29,412 bases of DNA. Source: a virus. The position numbers were made by a program, and so were the translations under genes. This document shows positions 15,468 through 21,480 of the stretch, one piece after another (within the stretch, counting starts at the first letter, position 1; every line of letters starts with the position of its first letter). The stretch spans positions 6,364 to 35,775 of IMG/VR virus record IMGVR_UViG_3300012008_000024; one strand, 5' to 3'. The notes beneath the pieces were generated by a model that was not told the DNA's origin, did not search any database, and worked only from the letters and a program-made list of their open reading frames with translations.

Positions 15468-15872
15468 ATGGCGAACCGCGCCACCAAGATATTCACCAAC
15501 GTCGTCCTCGCGGTGACGAGCAGGGTCGTCCGGGCCACGAAGGTCTATGTCGATACGGTGGCCTTGCCGACCTCGCAGAAGGCTCGGGCCACCAAGATCG
15601 AGATCGAGACCATCGTGCTGCCGACCTCGCAGAAGGCTCGGGCCACCAAGATCTACATCGACGTGATTACCACGATCACGAAGACGCTCGCCACAAAGGT
15701 CTTCACCGAAACGGTCATGCGGCCAACGGGACAGAAGGCCCGAGCGACGAAGGTCTACGTCGACACGGTGATGCGACCGACGTCTCAACGGGCCGTCGCC
15801 ACGAAGCTCTACCTCGAGGTGGTCATCGGGCAGCCGCCGCGAGGCCGCAACTACGCGATGGTGATCGGATGA
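15468..15872 (+). CDS. 18-residue repeat protein, probable fibre component
   Basis: 134 residues made of seven tandem units. Units 2 and 3 are ATKVYVDTVALPTSQKAR and ATKIEIETIVLPTSQKAR; unit 4 is two residues short and the last unit runs into 'PPRGRNYAMVIG'. Each unit has an ATK turn, a strand with alternating hydrophobic and polar residues (VYVDTV) and a PTSQKAR turn, so a beta-solenoid or triple-stranded fibre is plausible. The ATG overlaps the stop of the lectin-like gene (TAGATG spacing) and the gene ends the tail module. I do not know a named family; a role as a short tail fibre or tip spacer is inferred from context. Confidence 0.6.
   Translation: MANRATKIFTNVVLAVTSRVVRATKVYVDTVALPTSQKARATKIEIETIVLPTSQKARATKIYIDVITTITKTLATKVFTETVMRPTGQKARATKVYVDTVMRPTSQRAVATKLYLEVVIGQPPRGRNYAMVIG
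15480..15845 (+). repeat. Seven coding tandem repeats of about 54 bp
   Basis: Units begin at 15480 and the seventh at 15798, giving five 54-bp units and one of 48 bp between them. The core GCCACCAAGAT or a close variant starts each unit. Between units 2 and 3 over 30 bases around 'CCGACCTCGCAGAAGGCTCG' are identical, showing recent duplication. Confidence 0.8.
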
Positions 15873-15914
15873 CCGTCGAGCAGATCACCGCGGCTACCTG
15901 ACGGAGGAAATGAA

Positions 15915-16358
15915 ATGAGCGATGCAGTCGTCATCGCGATCATCGTCGCGGTCCCGCCGACGCTCGTGGCACTCGGCGCGCTGCTGGTCGGGCTGCGCAA
16001 CACCCGCAAGGTGGACGACGCGAAGGTCGCCGCTGAACAAGGCACGGCCAAGATCGTCGAGGTCGGCGGGCAGGTGTTCGAGCTGGGCAAGGCGGTCGAC
16101 GGCCGGCTCCAAACACTGCTCGAAAAAACCGAGCAGGCTGCGGCTGCCGCCGGGAAGGCCGCCGGGATGCTCGAAGGGGCGCAGCAGGAGCGTGAGAAGC
16201 AGGACGATGAGCGCCAAGCGCGGCAAGCTGGGGCTGCGGCCGGCCACGCCGCTGGGTTCGCTCACGGCGTCACCGATGAGCGGTCGCATTCGATCGATGA
16301 GCGGTCGAACATCCAGCGTCCGGCCGGCATGGACGAGCAGCCGGGCGACATCGGGTGA
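15915..16358 (+). CDS. Membrane-anchored coiled-coil protein, lysis-associated
   Basis: 147 residues with GGAGG 7 bases before the ATG. One transmembrane helix at residues 4 to 27 ('VVIAIIVAVPPTLVALGALL') is followed by a long Ala/Glu/Gln-rich helix (about 35 to 115; 'GRLQTLLEKTEQAAAAAGKA') and a hydrophilic tail. Proteins of this plan (TM helix, then 'vdGRLtqLle...' helix) are common just before endolysins in phages of high-GC hosts and are usually labelled holin-like or unknown. A pore-forming or spanin-like accessory role in lysis is possible but not shown. Confidence 0.55.
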   Translation: MSDAVVIAIIVAVPPTLVALGALLVGLRNTRKVDDAKVAAEQGTAKIVEVGGQVFELGKAVDGRLQTLLEKTEQAAAAAGKAAGMLEGAQQEREKQDDERQARQAGAAAGHAAGFAHGVTDERSHSIDERSNIQRPAGMDEQPGDIG

Positions 16359-16642
16359 GGCGGTTCGCGCTTCGACGGACGGACGATTCGCACGGGATGA
16401 GCGGAATCGGCGAAGTCGGGCAGGGTGTCGAGTCGGACAGCGGCGTGATCGTGCTGTTCTGGCTCACGGCGCCGCGCTCGATCGTGATCTTCGATTCCTC
16501 GCTGGACTTGCTCAAGATCCACGGTCACGGCGGCGCGACCACGATCGAATGGGAAGACCCGCCGCTCGCGTCGCTCATCGCTCGCAAGCGGAAAGAGAAG
16601 CGGATCCCGCCGATCGAAGACCACCGAGGAGGTAGGAAATGA
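16355..16642 (+). CDS. Conserved small phage protein, function unknown
   Basis: 95 residues from GTG 16355, overlapping the upstream stop. Sequence elements: 'DDSHGMSGIGEVGQGVESDS', 'GVIVLFWLTAPRSIVIFDSS' and 'IHGHGGATTIEWEDPPL'. The pattern 'SG.G.V.eGve...G.v.l.W......v.fh.s.....iHGH.G.t.i.W' is frequent in small proteins beside lysis or DNA genes of phages and mobile elements, as far as I recall, with no assigned function. The compact beta-rich sequence suggests a small barrel. Its stop overlaps the endolysin start. Confidence 0.55.
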   Translation: MRRFALRRTDDSHGMSGIGEVGQGVESDSGVIVLFWLTAPRSIVIFDSSLDLLKIHGHGGATTIEWEDPPLASLIARKRKEKRIPPIEDHRGGRK

Positions 16643-17331
16643 ACGTGATCTCGCTGCCGTCCCAATTCTTCAACGACCGCGGCGGGTCCGACATCCGGTA
16701 CATCGTCTTGCACACCACAGAAGGCACCGACTCGCGGACCTGGCTCACCGAGACCGGCAACGTCTCGGCGAACTACCTCATCCAGCGATCGACCGTCTAC
16801 CAGCTCGTACCCGAGGAGTACGCGGCGTGGCACGCCGGCCGGATCGTCGGCACCCCGACGACGCCGCTCTACGACGGGGTGAACCCGAACCTAGAGAGCA
16901 TCGGCATCGAAATGGAGGGCTTCGCCGACCAACTGCTCGAGTCCGACACGTTGAACGCCGCGGCCGACCTGATCCGCGACATCCGCGCGCGGCGCGGTCC
17001 GCTGCCGCTGGTCAACCACGGCGAGCTCTCGCCCGGCGATCGCCACGACCCCGGCACGCGGAACCGCGCAGCCATAGACGCACTACTCGCAGGAGGAGAA
17101 GACATGACCGTCGATCAGTTGCTCGCGATGCTCAACGACCCAGCGGTGGTGGAGAAGATCAACACCTTCACCGCGATCAAGCAGGTCCTCGCGGACGAAG
17201 CCGCCGCGATCCGGAACGTCTCGGCGTCGGGCAGTCACATCGGCGATGCGGAGCTAGCAGTCATCATCACAGACATCGGGGTCGGCCTGCAGAAGATCGG
17301 CGAGCGCACGATCGACGCACCGAAGCCATAG
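16639..17331 (+). CDS. Endolysin, N-acetylmuramoyl-L-alanine amidase
   Basis: 230 residues, GAGG ribosome site before ATG 16639. Residues about 15 to 145 form an Amidase_2 (PGRP-like) domain: 'IRYIVLHTTEG' with zinc ligand H25, 'SANYLIQRSTVYQLVPEEYA' and 'WHAG' (H65), 'ESIGIEMEG', and 'HGELSPGDRHDPG' carrying the late zinc-ligand region (H136). It cuts the bond between muramic acid and L-alanine of peptidoglycan at lysis. The C-terminal 75 residues are helical ('MTVDQLLAMLNDPAVVEKIN', 'ELAVIITDIGVGLQKIG') and probably bind the wall or oligomerise. No signal peptide, so release needs the holin. The C-terminal part has its own ribosome site and start. Confidence 0.85.
   Translation: MNVISLPSQFFNDRGGSDIRYIVLHTTEGTDSRTWLTETGNVSANYLIQRSTVYQLVPEEYAAWHAGRIVGTPTTPLYDGVNPNLESIGIEMEGFADQLLESDTLNAAADLIRDIRARRGPLPLVNHGELSPGDRHDPGTRNRAAIDALLAGGEDMTVDQLLAMLNDPAVVEKINTFTAIKQVLADEAAAIRNVSASGSHIGDAELAVIITDIGVGLQKIGERTIDAPKP
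17104..17331 (+). CDS. Internal in-frame start: endolysin C-terminal fragment
   Basis: ATG 17104 is in frame with the endolysin and is preceded by AGGAGGAG (17091-17098) at 5 bases, the strongest ribosome site of the lysis module. Translation from it would give a separate 75-residue product, exactly the helical region after the amidase domain. Several known endolysins use such internal starts to make free wall-binding subunits that assemble with the full-length enzyme. Here this is inference from the sequence. Confidence 0.55.
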   Translation: MTVDQLLAMLNDPAVVEKINTFTAIKQVLADEAAAIRNVSASGSHIGDAELAVIITDIGVGLQKIGERTIDAPKP

Positions 17332-17355
17332 CGGAAAGGGGGAAAGAGGGAGTTC

Positions 17356-17925
17356 ATGCATTCGCACGCCAAATCGGGTGGCATCGGGTGCGGCTGCCAC
17401 AGGGGCCGGACGATTCGCGATCCCGAAAAGCTGCGGGTGAACTCGCGGCGTTACCGGCAGCAACATCCCGAAAGGGTCAGCGCCGTGTGGGTCAAATGGT
17501 CTGCTGCGCACCGAGAACAGCGGCTCGCCTATTTCAAGGCCCAACGGCTGGCTGATCCGGTTCGTCGACGAACTGCGTACACCTCCCGTCGGAAGGATTG
17601 GCTCTCTCGCTGGCGTAGGGGGCATCGAGGCCTGATGGTTCAGTACCAGGCCAATCGACGAGCTCGCAAGAGTGGCAACGGCGGCTCGCACACCCTCCAA
17701 GAGTGGCGCGAGAAGTGCGCCCTCTTCGCGAATCTCTGCGCGTACTGCGGGGAGCCGAAGCCCCTCCAGCGTGACCACAGGGTCCCGCTGACGCGTGGCG
17801 GCACGAACGACATCGACAACATCGTTCCGGCGTGCGCTTCGTGCAACGCGTCGAAGCACACGAAGACCGACCGAGAGTTCATCGAAGGAAGGAGGACATC
17901 AACATGGAAAGTGCTCAAGTCATAG
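17356..17925 (+). CDS. HNH homing endonuclease
   Basis: 189 residues. The N-terminal half is very basic and Arg/Gln/Tyr-rich ('RVNSRRYRQQHPERVSAVWV', 'RRRTAYTSRRKDWLSRWRRG'), likely DNA-binding. The nuclease lies at residues 125 to 175: zinc knuckle 'CAYCG' (C128, C131), 'LQRDHRVPLTRGGTNDIDNI' with catalytic H141, and 'VPACASCNASK', giving the second CxxC and the final N/H of the HNH core. It is a free-standing endonuclease placed between endolysin and holin, and its last seven codons overlap the holin start. Start ATG 17356 has GAAAGAGGGAG upstream. Confidence 0.85.
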   Translation: MHSHAKSGGIGCGCHRGRTIRDPEKLRVNSRRYRQQHPERVSAVWVKWSAAHREQRLAYFKAQRLADPVRRRTAYTSRRKDWLSRWRRGHRGLMVQYQANRRARKSGNGGSHTLQEWREKCALFANLCAYCGEPKPLQRDHRVPLTRGGTNDIDNIVPACASCNASKHTKTDREFIEGRRTSTWKVLKS

Positions 17926-18269
17926 CTGCATTTGTCGCCGGTCTGATCGTTCCTTTTGTTCAAGAAATCCTCTTCGGGGCCAGCATCACCGGCAGGGCCG
18001 CGGCCGCGCTCACGGTGGCGACGACGTTCGTCATCGCGGCCGCAGCATCGTGGGTCACCGGCGGCTTCGCCGGGGCGTCCGGTGTACCGGCGTTCAACCT
18101 CATCGACCCGAGCGCGTTCTTCGGCTTCTGGGTCACGCTGTTCGCGCCCGTCTATGCGCTCTCGCAGTTCATCTACGGCGTCACGACGAAGCACTCGGAG
18201 TCGCCGCCGGCCAGTGGTGTGATCCAGACCGTCGCGGATAAGGTCGCGCCCGCGATCGGAACCGGCTAA
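17904..18269 (+). CDS. Holin-like membrane protein
   Basis: 121 residues from ATG 17904, with AAGGAGG 8 bases upstream. Hydrophobic segments at about residues 5 to 22 ('VIAAFVAGLIVPFVQEILF'), 30 to 50 ('AAAALTVATTFVIAAAASWV') and 70 to 95 ('FFGFWVTLFAPVYALSQFIY') suggest three membrane helices, with a short polar C terminus. Size, topology and place after the endolysin fit a class I holin, which makes the lesion that lets the endolysin reach the wall. The start lies inside the end of the HNH gene. Confidence 0.65.
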   Translation: MESAQVIAAFVAGLIVPFVQEILFGASITGRAAAALTVATTFVIAAAASWVTGGFAGASGVPAFNLIDPSAFFGFWVTLFAPVYALSQFIYGVTTKHSESPPASGVIQTVADKVAPAIGTG

Positions 18270-18306
18270 GCAAAGGAGAAGGCCACGGCTACAGATCCCT
18301 GAAGCC

Positions 18307-18732
18307 CTAGCGCATGTCCTGAACGGCGATCTTCCACGGGCCGATCGCGTTGACAGACAGGTAGTACGTGCCGGCCTTGTGCTGGAAGCTGGTGTCGCTC
18401 GTCTGGGCGGTCGTGTTCGCCGCGAGGCCGACCGGGAACTTCGTGGCGGCGTCATAGATCGTGACGCCGAGTAACGATCCGCTGTTCACCCAATCGACGC
18501 GCCATTCGCTTCCGACGGTGAAGGTCTCGGTGTCCTTCGCGCCGTTGCCGGACCACTCTTTGATGACCACCCAGGTCTTCGCGCCCGCTGCCGGCGCTGC
18601 TGGCGCGGCAGTCGTGGCGGCGAAGGGTGGCGTGGTCGTTGCGGTCGGCTGGAGATCCCTCGCGCTGATGAGCTTCGCGAAGCTCTTACGCAGGGCGCTC
18701 GGGGATCGGGGGCCGCTGTCCGGGGCGTCCAT
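18307..18732 (-). CDS. Minus-strand beta-sandwich protein of secreted type
   Basis: 141 residues; the only convincing minus-strand gene. After a basic N terminus comes a Thr/Ala/Pro linker ('TATTTPPFAATTAAPAAPAA'), then a domain at residues 50 to 141: 'KTWVVIKEWSGNGAKDTETF', 'VGSEWRVDWVN', 'VTIYDAATKFPVG', 'DTSFQHKAGTYYLSVNAIGP' and 'WKIAVQD'. This W/Y-rich pattern with 'AGtYYL.vna...W.i.v.d' at the end is frequent in small secreted or lipoprotein-type proteins of high-GC bacteria, where a similar linker follows a signal peptide. No signal peptide or lipobox is seen here, so the export part may have been lost. Its place between lysis and immunity genes on the opposite strand fits a moron expressed from the prophage. 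Function unknown. Confidence 0.6.
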   Translation of the reverse strand: MDAPDSGPRSPSALRKSFAKLISARDLQPTATTTPPFAATTAAPAAPAAGAKTWVVIKEWSGNGAKDTETFTVGSEWRVDWVNSGSLLGVTIYDAATKFPVGLAANTTAQTSDTSFQHKAGTYYLSVNAIGPWKIAVQDMR

Positions 18733-18770
18733 GCGTGCACTTTCGGACCCCCAGCCCGGTCTGCGGGTAA

Positions 18771-18815
18771 AAACCGGAACTACAGCCTTGACAGGGGGCC
18801 AAACCGTACCTACAG
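18771..18815 (+). promoter_or_regulatory. Two operator-like direct repeats, 30 bp apart
   Basis: AAACCGGAACTACAG (18771-18785) and AAACCGTACCTACAG (18801-18815) match at 13 of 15 positions and start exactly 30 bp apart, about three helical turns. The first lies just upstream of the -35 box and the second overlaps the -10 box. This is a good arrangement for binding by the XRE protein encoded 40 bases downstream. Binding is inferred. Confidence 0.55.
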
Positions 18816-18816
18816 T
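18788..18816 (+). promoter_or_regulatory. Sigma70-like promoter of the early operon
   Basis: TTGACA at 18788-18793, a 17-bp spacer, and TACAGT at 18811-18816 (4 of 6 against TATAAT, with the key first T, A and last T). It points right, 39 bases before the XRE start, and is the best promoter seen in the window. The long early operon has almost no gaps, so this may drive most of it. Confidence 0.65.
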
Positions 18817-18854
18817 CCGGTCCCAAGCACTTGTAAGCGGTTCAGGGAGGCGAA

Positions 18855-19094
18855 ATGGCCGGAACGGGCGTGCGGTACTACCGGGAGGTCGCGGGGCTCA
18901 AGCAGGCCGAGTTGGCCGAGCGCCTCGGGACCGACCCCGGCCGTATGAGCCGGATCGAGACCGGCGCCGAGATCCCCACGCCCGCCGAGATCGACAAGCT
19001 CGTCGAGGCACTCCAGATTCCGCCGACCTACCTCTTCTCGAAGCACGTCCTAGCTGAAGTCGCGGAGCGGTCGCGCGCTGCGGCCGCGACATGA
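18855..19094 (+). CDS. XRE-family transcription regulator
   Basis: 79 residues with AGGGAGG before ATG 18855. Residues about 5 to 60 form an HTH_3 domain: 'VRYYREVAGLKQAELAERLG' (helices 1 and 2), 'TDPGRMSRIETGAEIPTPAE' (recognition helix with 'SRIE.G', then helix 4) and 'IDKLVEALQIPPTYLF'. It has no extra oligomerisation or cleavage domain, so it is either a small Cro-like or repressor protein. As first gene of the early operon behind repeat-bearing promoter DNA, it probably controls its own transcription and perhaps lysogeny. No second repressor is seen in the window. Confidence 0.8.
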   Translation: MAGTGVRYYREVAGLKQAELAERLGTDPGRMSRIETGAEIPTPAEIDKLVEALQIPPTYLFSKHVLAEVAERSRAAAAT

Positions 19095-19285
19095 GCGCCG
19101 CGCGCAGTGATCGCGACCACGCCCACCAAGTGGAACTCGGCATCGAGGCCCAGGTGATCGCTCGCGAGGAAGAGAAGCTCCTCGTCGTCGCGACCGCGGA
19201 GATGAAGCGAGCCTGCGCCATCCATCGTCGGCTCGACTGCGTGCTCCACGAATTGACGGGCGCGCTCGACGGTGTGCCGGCATGA
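19091..19285 (+). CDS. Hypothetical helical protein
   Basis: 64 residues, ATG overlapping the regulator stop. One long charged helix is predicted ('HQVELGIEAQVIAREEEKLL', 'ATAEMKRACAIHRRLDCVLH'). No recognised family. Co-translation with the XRE gene suggests expression from the same promoter. Confidence 0.5.
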   Translation: MSAARSDRDHAHQVELGIEAQVIAREEEKLLVVATAEMKRACAIHRRLDCVLHELTGALDGVPA

Positions 19286-19410
19286 CCGCCCTGCTGGCCT
19301 TCCCCGGCGTCTGGTTCCTCATCTTGGGCGTGTGGATCGTCCTCGGCACCTGGTGTGTCGCCGTCATCGTGGTCATCGATCGCATCGCCGAGCGGCTCGC
19401 GCAGTGGTGA
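19282..19410 (+). CDS. Small membrane protein (42 residues)
   Basis: ATG 19282 overlaps the previous stop (CATGA). The peptide begins 'MTALLAFPGVWFLILGVWIV' and continues 'LGTWCVAVIVVIDRIAERLA', giving one long or two short membrane helices and a basic end. The next gene starts inside its stop (TGATG). Function unknown; small membrane proteins near immunity genes sometimes act in superinfection exclusion, but nothing in the sequence proves this. Confidence 0.5.
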   Translation: MTALLAFPGVWFLILGVWIVLGTWCVAVIVVIDRIAERLAQW

Positions 19411-19574
19411 TGTTCGCGATCGGGTTCGTCGCCGGGTCGTGCTTCGGGGTGATCGTCATCAGTATTCTCGCCGCCAGCGCCTACGACCGCGGGTTCTCTG
19501 ACGGGATCATCGCGCGCCGAATCGAAGAGGTCGGCCTGAGCGCCCTCGACAAGCTCTGGACGCGGTCAAAGTGA
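19410..19574 (+). CDS. Small membrane protein (54 residues)
   Basis: ATG 19410 shares its A with the upstream stop; GTG 19407 is an alternative. One transmembrane helix at the N terminus ('FAIGFVAGSCFGVIVISILA') is followed by a cytoplasmic amphipathic tail ('GIIARRIEEVGLSALDKLW'). It forms a pair with the 42-residue membrane protein just upstream. No family recognised. Confidence 0.5.
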   Translation: MFAIGFVAGSCFGVIVISILAASAYDRGFSDGIIARRIEEVGLSALDKLWTRSK

Positions 19575-20695
19575 GTACCGAGACACGGCCGGCTGAGCGC
19601 ACTCGCGCGCCGGCTGCCCGCGATCAACGACTACCGCCACCGGGTCGAGAGCCCGGCGAAGCTGCGCCAGAAGGCATAGGGGAGAAGCGAAGCGATATGG
19701 CGATAGCAGCCGACGAGGTGCCCGAGAAGACCGACCGCGAAGCGGGCGCTGGCCAGCGGTCGAATCATGGCTCGAGCGCCGACGCATGGGAGGAGCGCGA
19801 CCGCGTCGGCGCCGGTCAATACCCGGTTCCTGCGATCAACACTGCGGATCGACGACTCGCCCGCACGCCGGTGATCGAACCGCTCGTCCTCGCCGAACGC
19901 GCAAAGGCGATGGAGGCTGCGTACCTCGCGCTCTGCGATGCGGTGCTCATTCCAAGCGACTACGCCTGGTACGTCGTCAAGACTCAACTCGTGAAGGACG
20001 GCATGGTCACGAACGTGGAAAGCCTCGAGCAGCGGAAGCGCAAGAGCGCGTGGCGCAAGCTCGCGCGTTACTTCAACCTCGACCTCGTCATCGCGAAGGA
20101 GGTCATCGGTCACCGGCACGTCGAGGCGACCTGCTCGCGGATTGTGCTCGGCAAGCACGGACTCACGATGGCTGAAGGTGAGGACTGCGGCTGCCCGACG
20201 GTCTATGCGCGTTACCACGGACAGGTGGTCGCGCCGAACGGTCGAGTCGGCTTCGGCGTCGGGATCGCCAGCGTCAATGAGCGCTCGTTCAAGGCCCAAG
20301 ACCACTCGGTGCCAGCGACGGCATGGACGCGGATGATCAGCCGGGCGGTCTCGGACCTCATCGGGGCTGGCGATAGTTCGGTCGACGATCCCGCAGCGAC
20401 CGAGGACGCTCCGAAGGGCGAGCCGGTGGCGCGCGAGGCGCTCACCGAGGCCGCGCTCACGCCCCAGCAGACGACTGCGTACGCGAAGGCATGGAAGGCA
20501 GCGACCGAGGATCGGCGCCGGATCGCGCGCAAGCTCCTGAGCGACCACGGCCTCGAGCAGGGCTTCGTGGCGAAGGGCGCGGCGATCTACCAGGACGTCA
20601 TGGCGGCGCTCGGCGCGGTCGAATCTGATACCGCGCCAGGGACGGAGGCGCCGATAGCGGGGCTCGGCGAGCCCGCGCCGGCGGTGCAGTCATGA
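19571..20695 (+). CDS. Possible single-strand annealing-type protein
   Basis: 374 residues from GTG 19571 (GTGA overlap); ATG 19697 behind GGGGAGAAG is an alternative that drops a low-complexity N terminus. The central domain, about residues 110 to 270, has 'EAAYLALCDAVLIPSDYAWY', a basic helix 'SLEQRKRKSAWRKLARYFNL', 'EGEDCGCPTVYARYHGQVVA' and 'TAWTRMISRAVSDLIGAG'. The last motif, with sheet then 'a.tRa..RAisdLiGaG', recalls Rad52-like/annealing proteins and related viral and archaeal proteins of unknown function. The C terminus has a helical segment ('AWKAATEDRRRIARKLLSDH'). If correct, it promotes annealing during phage recombination; evidence is pattern-level only. Confidence 0.4.
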   Translation: MSTETRPAERTRAPAARDQRLPPPGREPGEAAPEGIGEKRSDMAIAADEVPEKTDREAGAGQRSNHGSSADAWEERDRVGAGQYPVPAINTADRRLARTPVIEPLVLAERAKAMEAAYLALCDAVLIPSDYAWYVVKTQLVKDGMVTNVESLEQRKRKSAWRKLARYFNLDLVIAKEVIGHRHVEATCSRIVLGKHGLTMAEGEDCGCPTVYARYHGQVVAPNGRVGFGVGIASVNERSFKAQDHSVPATAWTRMISRAVSDLIGAGDSSVDDPAATEDAPKGEPVAREALTEAALTPQQTTAYAKAWKAATEDRRRIARKLLSDHGLEQGFVAKGAAIYQDVMAALGAVESDTAPGTEAPIAGLGEPAPAVQS

Positions 20696-20976
20696 GCCAC
20701 AGCTTTCACCCGGACCTCGGCGACCCCGCGCGGCCCGCAATCCTCGTCGACGGCTGCCCGCGCTGCGAAGAGCACGCCCGGAACCTGACCTCGCTCGACG
20801 CCGCGTTCATCGGCGCGCTCTGGCGAAAGATGGACGCGGTCGAGCGCAAGGACGCCGACACCTATGCGAGCGCCACCGAGAAGAGGGCCTGCGTTCAGCT
20901 CTGGCGGTTCGCGCTGATCCTCGCGCGGTACACCGATGTCGACCCGTGGTCGCTGTTCGCGGCGGTGCCGGCATGA
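20692..20976 (+). CDS. Small zinc-binding-type phage protein
   Basis: 94 residues, ATG overlapping the previous stop. It has 'PAILVDGCPRCEEHARNLTS' with a CxxC..H motif, then 'LDAAFIGALWRKMDAVER', 'YASATEKRACVQLWRFALIL' and 'YTDVDPWSLFA'. The order '.dGC.rC.eHa...sLd.....LW.rM...E......SanE..Ac..ly' is common in small proteins of actinobacterial phages as I recall them. Function unknown. Confidence 0.6.
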   Translation: MSHSFHPDLGDPARPAILVDGCPRCEEHARNLTSLDAAFIGALWRKMDAVERKDADTYASATEKRACVQLWRFALILARYTDVDPWSLFAAVPA

Positions 20977-21093
20977 AGGCGTCGGAGGAGATCGACCGGC
21001 TGCGCGCTGCGCTACGACGTGGGGCCGCTGAAGCGTCTCGAGCTGATCCTCCAGTACCACCCCGACGATGTCCGCAGCGCGGTGCCGGCATGA
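20973..21093 (+). pseudogene. Small gene apparently broken by one extra base
   Basis: ATG 20973 (overlapping the previous stop) reads MKASEEIDRLRAAL, then a different frame reads 'RYDVGPLKRLELILQYHPDD' and 'VRSAVPA' to TGA 21091-21093, which overlaps the next ATG at 21090. Removing one base in the GC repeat near 21003-21010 would join them into a 39-residue protein. The overlaps at both ends suggest a real gene. Without correction the first frame runs on as Arg/Pro-rich sequence into the next gene. Confidence 0.4.
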
Positions 21094-21359
21094 CCCCCGC
21101 GGCCGCGCCCACGAAGGTGATCGAGCGCCAGGTCAAACGGTTCGTGGCGTCGTGCCCGATCATCGACGCTCCGGACGGGAACGTCCTCAAGCCCTGCGCC
21201 TTCACGAAGCGCACGGCGCCGACCCTGCACGCGACCGCCGCCGCCGCTGAGGTCGAGGCCGCTCGTCACATCCGCGACGTGCACCGCAACCGGCTCTCGC
21301 TCGGCGTCATCGCCAAGCGCCGCCGGCAAATCGTGGACGAGACGGTCGAGCTCGCGTGA
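21090..21359 (+). CDS. Hypothetical protein with basic helices
   Basis: 89 residues from ATG 21090 (ATGA overlap). It has two cysteines ('ASCPIIDAPDGNVLKPCAF') and an Ala/Glu helix followed by basic residues ('AAAAAEVEAARHIRDVHRNR', 'GVIAKRRRQIVDE'). The spaced Cys and His residues could bind zinc. Not recognised. Confidence 0.55.
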   Translation: MTPAAAPTKVIERQVKRFVASCPIIDAPDGNVLKPCAFTKRTAPTLHATAAAAEVEAARHIRDVHRNRLSLGVIAKRRRQIVDETVELA

Positions 21360-21480
21360 CGCTCGTGACCCTCGACGAGTTCGACGTCTTCGTCGTGCCG
21401 TCTTCCTGCTCTACGCCGGGACCGTCACCGCGGTGGTCCTGTTCCGGGCGCTCGCGCTGTTCCTTCGGGCCGCGCGATGA
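21356..21480 (+). pseudogene. Small membrane protein gene, frame probably broken
   Basis: GTG 21356 (overlapping the previous stop) encodes VTLVTLDEFDVFVV and then low-quality sequence; a -1 change near 21395 gives 'VFLLYAGTVTAVVLFRALAL' and 'FLRAAR' to TGA 21478-21480, which overlaps the next ATG (21477). The second part is a clear membrane helix. One missing base between 21388 and 21402 would restore a protein of about 41 residues. Low certainty. Confidence 0.35.

Noticed and set aside
15869-15901. Ten-codon frame MTVEQITAAT after the repeat protein
   Set aside because: It starts in the overlap with the previous stop but has no other support; too short to call.
18270-18306. Bidirectional terminator between holin and the minus-strand gene
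   Set aside because: Convergent gene ends make it likely in principle, but no stable stem followed by a U-run could be found.
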